The notes beneath the pieces were generated by a model. That model was given only the letters and a program-made list of their open reading frames with translations. It made no database searches and was not told where the DNA came from. A stretch of 64,000 bases of DNA from Ectopseudomonas mendocina. GTDB lineage: Bacteria > Pseudomonadota > Gammaproteobacteria > Pseudomonadales > Pseudomonadaceae. Positions 58,741 through 64,000 of this stretch are shown in pieces. Both the position numbers and the translations under genes were made by a program. Location: NCBI RefSeq assembly GCF_016008875.1, contig NZ_JADTQG010000023.1, forward strand, positions 1 through 64,000. Direction: 5' to 3'. The first letter of the stretch is position 1; each line of letters starts with the position of its first letter.

Positions 58741-60771
58741 GTGAAGACCGTGTTGTATCCGGCCATCGCGCTGATGAATCGCCTCAGCTTCGGCATGAAG
58801 TTCAGCCTGATCAGCGTTCTATTCTTCCTGCCCATGCTCGTCACCAACTTCTATCTAGTGCGAGATTCCTATCGTCAGTTCGTCGGCACCCAGACGGCTC
58901 TGGAAAGCCTCGAGCTGCTCGGTAGCAGCCTGCAGCTGCGCCGCGATCTGGAGAGCCTCAACGACCTGGTACAGATCAACTCGATGATCGGTCAGTCCGG
59001 GCAGGCGGGGGATCTGGAGGGGCGGATCGGCCAACTGCAGCAGTCGCTCAATGCCGGTCTGCAAGCGCTGCAGCCGGTGACCAGCGATAGCGAGCAGGCA
59101 GCGGAGTTTATCGCCAAGCGCGACGAATTGCTGGCCGAGTTGAAAAGCGCGGAGGCCGAGACGTCGCTGCAGAGCAAGACGGTCATCGTCGAGAAGCTGC
59201 TGGGCTCTTCCCAGGTTTTCATCAAGCTGGTGGCCAGTCAGGCCGGGTTGAGCCAGGACCCGCAACGTCAGGTACGGCAGATCACCGAGCTGATCACCAA
59301 TGTCACCCCGCAAATTACCGATGTGCTCAGCCAGGGCCGAGCGGTTGGCGCCTATTCCCTGGGCCAGGGTTATCTCAATTCCGTAGCCAGCACCAAGTTC
59401 GACGACCTGCTGCTGCAGCTTGAAAAGCTGCACGCCGAGTACGGCCTGAATCTGCAGGATGCCCTGGCCGGCAATGTCGCCGCGCAGAACGGCCTCGGCA
59501 GCCTGGCCGAGGCGAGCCGCCAGAGTTTGAAGGACAGCGCCGTGCTGTTCGAGGATCAGGTCATCATCGCCGACAGCCTGGATACGCCCTGGACGCAGTT
59601 CTATGAGCAGACCAGCCAGCAGATGGCCAGGACCTACGCGTTCAACGATGGTCTGTTGGCCTTCCTCGACAATCAACTGAGCAAACGACTCAGCGAAAAC
59701 CGTGCGCAGATGGTGCTGCTGGCGGTGGCGCTGGTGGTGGTGTTCCTGCTGATCGTCTACCTCTACAGCGGCTTCTACGTTTCCACGCGTGCGACCCTGA
59801 AGAACCTGGGGCGGGTGATGGACAAGGTGGCCGCAGGCGACATGACGGCCAACTTCCAGGCGCAGAGCCGCGATGAGCTGGGTGAGCTGGGCCAGGTCTT
59901 CAACCAGACCGTGCAGCGTATTCACGATTTGATCGAGCGCGTCGGCCATACCGTGGGTGAAGTCGGTGGGCAGGCCGACCGGGTCGAGCTGGTTTCGGGC
60001 GAGAGCAACCAGGCGGTGGCCAGCCAGCGAGCGCAGATCGAGCAGGTGGCCACGGCGATGAACCAGATGTCCGCCACCGCTCAGGAAGTCGCGCGCAGCG
60101 CAGCCGCTGCGGTGGGCAGTGCGCAGAGCGTGAATCAGGAGACGGTCAGCGGTCGTGCCCTGGTCGAGCAGCAGGTGGGAGCGATTCAGCGGCTGGCCGG
60201 TGAGATCGACCAATCGGTGTTGGTGATCAACCAGTTGGCCAGCGACAGTGCCGCGATTAGCCAGGTGCTGGACGTGATCAAGGGCATTGCCGAGCAGACC
60301 AACCTGCTGGCGCTCAACGCCGCGATCGAGGCGGCGCGAGCCGGCGAGCAGGGCCGTGGTTTCGCCGTGGTGGCCGATGAGGTACGCAACCTGGCCAAGC
60401 GCACCCAGCAGTCCACCGAGGAAATCGAGGCGATGATCGCCAAGCTGCAGGGCGGCGTTGGGGCTGCGGTGAAGGCGATGAATGCCAGTCACCAGATGGC
60501 CGATGGCACCGTGAGCGAATCAGCCAAGGTGCAGCTGGCGCTGGAGAATATCCTCGGCGCCGTGGGCATGATCGTCGACCAGAACCAGCAGATCGCCGCA
60601 GCGGCCGAGCAGCAGACGGCGGTGGCCCACGATATCGATCAGAACATCGTCGAGATCAATCATGCCGGTGAGCGCACGGCGCAAGGTGCCAGTCAGACCG
60701 AGCAGGCCAGTCGCGAGTTGAGCGAGTTGGTGGCGCGGCTCCGGCAGTTGATTGGGGCGTTTCGTGTGTGA
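58741..60771 (+). CDS. Methyl-accepting chemotaxis protein
   Basis: A 676-residue chemoreceptor. First helix near residues 18-38, a long helical periplasmic sensor to about 320, second helix 322-345 (VLLAVALVVVFLLIVYLYSGF), HAMP domain to about 400, and the signalling hairpin with EQTNLLALNAAIEAARAGEQGRGFAVVADEVR near 517. There is no CheR-binding pentapeptide at the C-terminus. The start is GTG at 58741 behind ggagac. The sigma-28 promoter places it in the flagellar regulon. The ligand is unknown; PA4520 has this position. Confidence 0.93.
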   Translation: MKTVLYPAIALMNRLSFGMKFSLISVLFFLPMLVTNFYLVRDSYRQFVGTQTALESLELLGSSLQLRRDLESLNDLVQINSMIGQSGQAGDLEGRIGQLQQSLNAGLQALQPVTSDSEQAAEFIAKRDELLAELKSAEAETSLQSKTVIVEKLLGSSQVFIKLVASQAGLSQDPQRQVRQITELITNVTPQITDVLSQGRAVGAYSLGQGYLNSVASTKFDDLLLQLEKLHAEYGLNLQDALAGNVAAQNGLGSLAEASRQSLKDSAVLFEDQVIIADSLDTPWTQFYEQTSQQMARTYAFNDGLLAFLDNQLSKRLSENRAQMVLLAVALVVVFLLIVYLYSGFYVSTRATLKNLGRVMDKVAAGDMTANFQAQSRDELGELGQVFNQTVQRIHDLIERVGHTVGEVGGQADRVELVSGESNQAVASQRAQIEQVATAMNQMSATAQEVARSAAAAVGSAQSVNQETVSGRALVEQQVGAIQRLAGEIDQSVLVINQLASDSAAISQVLDVIKGIAEQTNLLALNAAIEAARAGEQGRGFAVVADEVRNLAKRTQQSTEEIEAMIAKLQGGVGAAVKAMNASHQMADGTVSESAKVQLALENILGAVGMIVDQNQQIAAAAEQQTAVAHDIDQNIVEINHAGERTAQGASQTEQASRELSELVARLRQLIGAFRV

Positions 60772-60786
60772 GTGAGGATTGGCCTC

Positions 60787-60900
60787 GTGGGAGGCGCTTC
60801 AGCGGCGACGTTTTTTGATAGTCGCGGCTAAAGCCCCTCCCACAACATTCCCGCGGCCGTCGCGCTAGCCTGGTAGGAACGGCGCCCCGCCGCGAATTTG
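60787..60900. repeat. REP elements between the chemoreceptor and TatD genes
   Basis: gtgggaggcgcttcagcggcga and tcgcggctaaagcccctcccac form an inverted pair at 60787-60843, with ttttttg in the loop. A further gtaggaacggcgccccgccgcga starts at 60872. The genes converge here. Confidence 0.75.
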
Positions 60901-60985
60901 GGCGACGCGGTCTGGAAAACTTCGGCTCAGAGCGGGGCTACCGCGCACGGCCGTGTAGGGCGATTTGCCTGACCATCTGTGCGGC

Positions 60986-61765
60986 CTATTTCCAGCCAAA
61001 CAGCTCATCGGCATTACGGCTGCTGGCCGTTGCCAGTTCTTCGGGCGTAACGCCGCGCAGCGCGGCCAGCTCGGCGCAGATGTCCGTCAGGTATTCGGGG
61101 CTGTTGCGCTGGTTCGGGTGCATGGCCGGCGCCATGTCCGGGGCGTCGGTTTCCAGCACGATGGATTCCAGCGGCAGTTGCGCCACCACCTTGCGCAGGC
61201 GGTTGGCCTGCGGCCAGGTGGCGGCGCCGCCGAGACCGAGGCGAAAGCCCAGCTTGATGTACTCGCGCGCTTCTTCATAGCTGCCGGCGAAGGCGTGGAT
61301 GATGCCGCCATGTGTCGGGCGAAAGCGCTTGAGCGTGGCGATGGTGGCGGCATGGGCGCGGCGCACATGCAGCAGCACCGGCAATTCGAACGCCACCGCC
61401 AACTCCAGCTGCGCTTCGAACAATTCCTGCTGACGTTCGCGATCCAGCTCCGCCAGGTAATAATCCAGACCGAACTCGCCAATAGCGCAGAGCTTGCCAT
61501 GTCCGGCCAGCTTGCCCAGCCAGTCGCGCAATTCGGCAAGGTGTTGCGGCTGGTGATCGTCCAGATACACCGGGTGCAAACCGAGCGCGGCAAACAGGCC
61601 CTCGTTCGCCTCGACCAACCGCCATAGGCGCTGCCAGTTGGCCTGGTACACCCCGAGCACCACCATACGCTGCACGCCCAGGGCGCGGCTGCGTGCGAGC
61701 ACTTCGTCGCGGTCGGCGTCGAAGTCCGGGAAATCCAGGTGGGTGTGGGTGTCGATCAGGCGCAT
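60986..61765 (-). CDS. TatD-family metal-dependent hydrolase
   Basis: The 259-residue TIM-barrel hydrolase has DTHTHLDFPDFD at the N-terminus, AIGEFGLDYYLAELDRERQQELF, VLLHVRRAHAATIATL, IIHAFAGSYEEAREYIKLGF and LETDAPDMAP, the metal-binding set. TatD proteins are 3'-5' DNases or work in quality control. ATG at 61765 gives MRLIDTHTH; the frame up to 61873 is not conserved. Confidence 0.92.
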   Translation of the reverse strand: MRLIDTHTHLDFPDFDADRDEVLARSRALGVQRMVVLGVYQANWQRLWRLVEANEGLFAALGLHPVYLDDHQPQHLAELRDWLGKLAGHGKLCAIGEFGLDYYLAELDRERQQELFEAQLELAVAFELPVLLHVRRAHAATIATLKRFRPTHGGIIHAFAGSYEEAREYIKLGFRLGLGGAATWPQANRLRKVVAQLPLESIVLETDAPDMAPAMHPNQRNSPEYLTDICAELAALRGVTPEELATASSRNADELFGWK

Positions 61766-61900
61766 CGGTCGGCTCGCGAATGGGCTTTCAGGGTGGGCTA
61801 TTTTCGCCATTGCTGCCAGTGTCGGGGAGCGTTGGCTAATCTTTTCAGTCGTATGGTTAAGGACGGGTTTCACTCGAACGTCAGATGAGGAGGTCGCCGG

Positions 61901-63955
61901 GTGCGTCAGGTACGCAAACTGATGGGCGCGTTGTTCGCTGTTTTCCTGCTGCTGGTGGCGGCGCTGATGCTATTTCTGGTGCTGTTCGACTGGAATCGCG
62001 CGCGGCCGCTGATCAACGAGCAGGTGTCGGCGGCGTTGAACCGGCCGTTCGCCATCGAGGGCGATCTGCGTGTGATCTGGCAGCGCGAACCTGGCCAGCA
62101 GGGGTTGAGCGCTTGGATGCCCTGGCCGCATTTCTCCGCCGAGCGCCTGCGTCTGGGCAATCCTGACTGGGCGCAGGGCGATACCTTCGTCAGCCTCGAC
62201 AGCGTGCGTTTGCGTTTGTCGCCCCTGCCGCTGCTGTGGAAGACAGTAAGCATTCCGAGCATTGAACTCGGTGCACCGAATGCCGATTTACAGCGCCTGG
62301 CCGATGGTCGTGCCAACTGGGTGTTCGACCTGGGTAGCGAACAGGCGGACGACAGCGAGCAGCCCAGCCCCTGGACGCTGGATATCGGCACCATCGCCTT
62401 CGACCAGGGGCAGGTCAAGCTCGATGACAAGGTCAGCAACACCGCTCTGGAGGCGGTCATCCAGCCGCTGGGCGAGCCGATTCCCTTCGCCGAGATCGTT
62501 GGCAGGAGCGCTGCCGAGCGGCTGGCCGAAAGCGATGCCAGCGCCCAGGACTACGCCTTCGCGTGGCAAACCAAGGGCAGCTTTCGCGGTCAGCCGTTGA
62601 CCGGTAGCGGCAAGGTTGGTGGTTTGCTGGCGCTGCATGACGCCTCGCAACCCTTCCCGCTGCAGGCGGATGTGCGCATCGGGTCCACCCGTATTCAAGT
62701 CGCCGGCAGCCTGACCGACCCACAGAATCTGGGCGCGCTGGATTTGCGCCTGCAGCTTGCCGGGGCCAGTTTGGGCCATCTCTATCCATTGACCGGCGTT
62801 ACCCTGCCAGACACGCCGCCCTACAGTACCGATGGTCGTCTGCAGGCCGACCTGCGTGATGCTGACGGGGCGACCTTTCGCTACCTCGGTTTCAACGGGC
62901 GTATCGGCGACAGCGATATCCATGGCGACTTGACCTTCGTCGCGCGCCAGCCGCGGCCGAAACTGTCCGGCCGCCTGACCTCCAACCAGCTGTTGTTCGG
63001 TGATCTTGCGCCCCTGATCGGTGCTGATTCCAGCGCCGACAAGCATGAGCGTGGCGAACGCGACACGCAGCCGGCGAACAAGGCCTTGCCGATTTCGGAG
63101 TTTCGTACCGACCGTTGGCGCGCCATGGACGCTGATGTCCGTTTTGTCGGCAAGCGCATCGTGCACAGCGAGCAACTGCCGATCAGTGATCTGGACACTC
63201 ATGTTGTACTCAACGACGGCATGCTCAGCCTGGAACCACTGCGTTTCGGCATGGCCGGCGGCGTGCTCGATGCGCAGATTCGCCTCAATGGTGCGAACAC
63301 GCCGTTGCAGGGGCAGATGCGCCTACGCGCGCGCGATCTCAAACTCAAGCAGCTGTTCCCCACCTTCGCGCCGATGCAGACCAGCTTTGGCGAGTTGAAC
63401 GGCGATGCGCGTCTCAGTGGCCGCGGCAACTCGGTGGCAGCCCTGCTGGGCAGCGCCGATGGCGAGCTGAAGATGTTGATCAACGATGGTGCGGTGAGCC
63501 GCGGGCTGATGGAAATCGCCGGGCTGAACGTCGGCAACTACCTGGTGGGCCGGCTGTTCGGCGACGAGGAGGTAAAGATCCACTGCGCAGCGGCCGATCT
63601 CGGCATCGAGCAGGGGCTGATGAGCACGCGGCTGTTCGTCATCGACACCGACAATGCAGTGATCAAGGTGGACGGCAGCGCCAACTTCGCCAGCGAGCAG
63701 CTGGATTTTACCGTCACCCCGGCCACCAAGGGCTTTCGCATCTTTTCCCTGCGTTCGCCGCTCTACGTGCGCGGCACCTTCAAGGAGCCCGCGCCAGGCG
63801 TGCAGGCCACGCCGCTGGCGCTGCGCGGTGCCGGGCTGGTAGCACTGGGCGTGGCCGTGGCGCCGGCCGCCGGCCTGCTGGCGCTGGTGGCGCCCAGTGC
63901 CGGTGACGAGCCGAGCCAGTGCGAGCCGTTGCTGCAGAAGATCCAGGGCGGCTGA
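61901..63955 (+). CDS. AsmA-family protein
   Basis: A 684-residue envelope protein: N-terminal membrane helix (LMGALFAVFLLLVAALMLFLVLF), FAIEGDLRVIWQREPG, FSAERLRLGNPDWAQGDTFVSLDSVRLRLSPLPLLWKTVSIPSIEL, and a C-terminal SADGELKMLINDGAVSRGLMEIAGLNVGNYL with FSLRSPLYVRGTFKEP. These mark AsmA/YhdP-like repeating-beta-groove lipid-transfer proteins. GTG at 61901 has gaggaggt in front. In Pseudomonas mutY usually follows asmA, but only 45 bases remain. Confidence 0.9.
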   Translation: MRQVRKLMGALFAVFLLLVAALMLFLVLFDWNRARPLINEQVSAALNRPFAIEGDLRVIWQREPGQQGLSAWMPWPHFSAERLRLGNPDWAQGDTFVSLDSVRLRLSPLPLLWKTVSIPSIELGAPNADLQRLADGRANWVFDLGSEQADDSEQPSPWTLDIGTIAFDQGQVKLDDKVSNTALEAVIQPLGEPIPFAEIVGRSAAERLAESDASAQDYAFAWQTKGSFRGQPLTGSGKVGGLLALHDASQPFPLQADVRIGSTRIQVAGSLTDPQNLGALDLRLQLAGASLGHLYPLTGVTLPDTPPYSTDGRLQADLRDADGATFRYLGFNGRIGDSDIHGDLTFVARQPRPKLSGRLTSNQLLFGDLAPLIGADSSADKHERGERDTQPANKALPISEFRTDRWRAMDADVRFVGKRIVHSEQLPISDLDTHVVLNDGMLSLEPLRFGMAGGVLDAQIRLNGANTPLQGQMRLRARDLKLKQLFPTFAPMQTSFGELNGDARLSGRGNSVAALLGSADGELKMLINDGAVSRGLMEIAGLNVGNYLVGRLFGDEEVKIHCAAADLGIEQGLMSTRLFVIDTDNAVIKVDGSANFASEQLDFTVTPATKGFRIFSLRSPLYVRGTFKEPAPGVQATPLALRGAGLVALGVAVAPAAGLLALVAPSAGDEPSQCEPLLQKIQGG

Positions 63956-64000
63956 TGCTGTTCGCAGTGTTCTACCGTGCATGGGATCCAGGCCGGTAGG
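63956..64000. other. Window edge downstream of the AsmA-family gene
   Basis: The last 45 bases contain an ATG (63955) overlapping the stop, but its frame closes after 14 codons at 63999. A downstream gene such as mutY cannot be seen. Confidence 0.4.

Noticed and set aside
63955..63999. A gene starting at the overlap with the AsmA stop
   Set aside because: The frame closes after 14 codons and does not resemble mutY.

Overview
The window looks like a chromosomal segment of a Pseudomonas, probably of the mendocina/oleovorans/stutzeri side of the genus. The DNA is GC-rich and the genes are densely packed. Several gene orders match P. aeruginosa: radA, the PilZ protein MapZ, a DUF3015 protein, glyA and morA (PA4609 to PA4601), then ettA; three tRNAs with ndh; and yacG-coaE-pilD-pilC-pilB-pilA-nadC followed by a DUF1631 gene, ampD, ampE and a chemoreceptor (the PA4530 to PA4520 order). 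Two adjacent pilin genes recall P. stutzeri. The species call is inference from these orders and protein families; no database search was possible.

Layout. 1-4.2 kb holds housekeeping and envelope genes: an SdiA-regulated protein, a small transporter, an acetyltransferase, two DUF4136 lipoproteins, cmoM and a MazG-like pyrophosphohydrolase. 4.5-9.6 kb is a fatty-acyl module: MaoC-like dehydratase, AraC-type regulator, FabG4-like reductase and thiolase. 9.8-12.8 kb is the cyanide-insensitive oxidase operon cioA-cioB-DUF2474 with an exact ANR box upstream. 12.8-17.3 kb is an iron cell-surface signalling set (ECF sigma, FecR, TonB transducer), split by a REP array. 17.4-20.2 kb is an accessory TldD/TldE pair. 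20.2-20.7 kb is a ParE/Phd-like toxin-antitoxin pair. 20.8-29.3 kb has rlmG, fpr, a CNNM/CBS protein, two DUF465 genes (one with a Cys-Gly tail and an ANR box), radA, mapZ, DUF3015 and glyA. 29.5-33.7 kb is morA. 34-39.5 kb has ettA, a PilZ gene, a large DUF1631 gene and tRNA-Asn/Pro/Lys. 39.9-44.4 kb has ndh, a DUF3094 gene, a MITE-like element abutting a MOSC gene, DUF1780 and a CbiM-like membrane protein. 44.7-50.6 kb is the type IV pilus core with two pilins. 50.8-53.2 kb is an insertion between two copies of the nadC 3' end. 53.2-64 kb has intact nadC, a second DUF1631 gene, ampD/ampE, a chemoreceptor with a FliA-type promoter, a TatD hydrolase and an AsmA-family gene.

Themes. c-di-GMP and motility recur (MorA, MapZ, a second PilZ protein, two DUF1631 proteins, pili, chemoreceptor). 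Oxygen control by ANR is suggested at cioA, the second DUF465 gene and a small gene at 44.1 kb. Between genes lie many REP palindromes that begin with GTAG or GTGG, and one REP-associated tyrosine transposase (RAYT) gene is present.

The most unusual region is 49.7-54.1 kb: two short pilins, a divergent 470-bp copy of the 3' end of nadC, a RAYT with two REPs, an MntA/HepT toxin-antitoxin pair, and then the complete nadC. The best explanation is an imported pilin cassette that carried its own nadC end, with mobile and addiction genes now held between the two copies.
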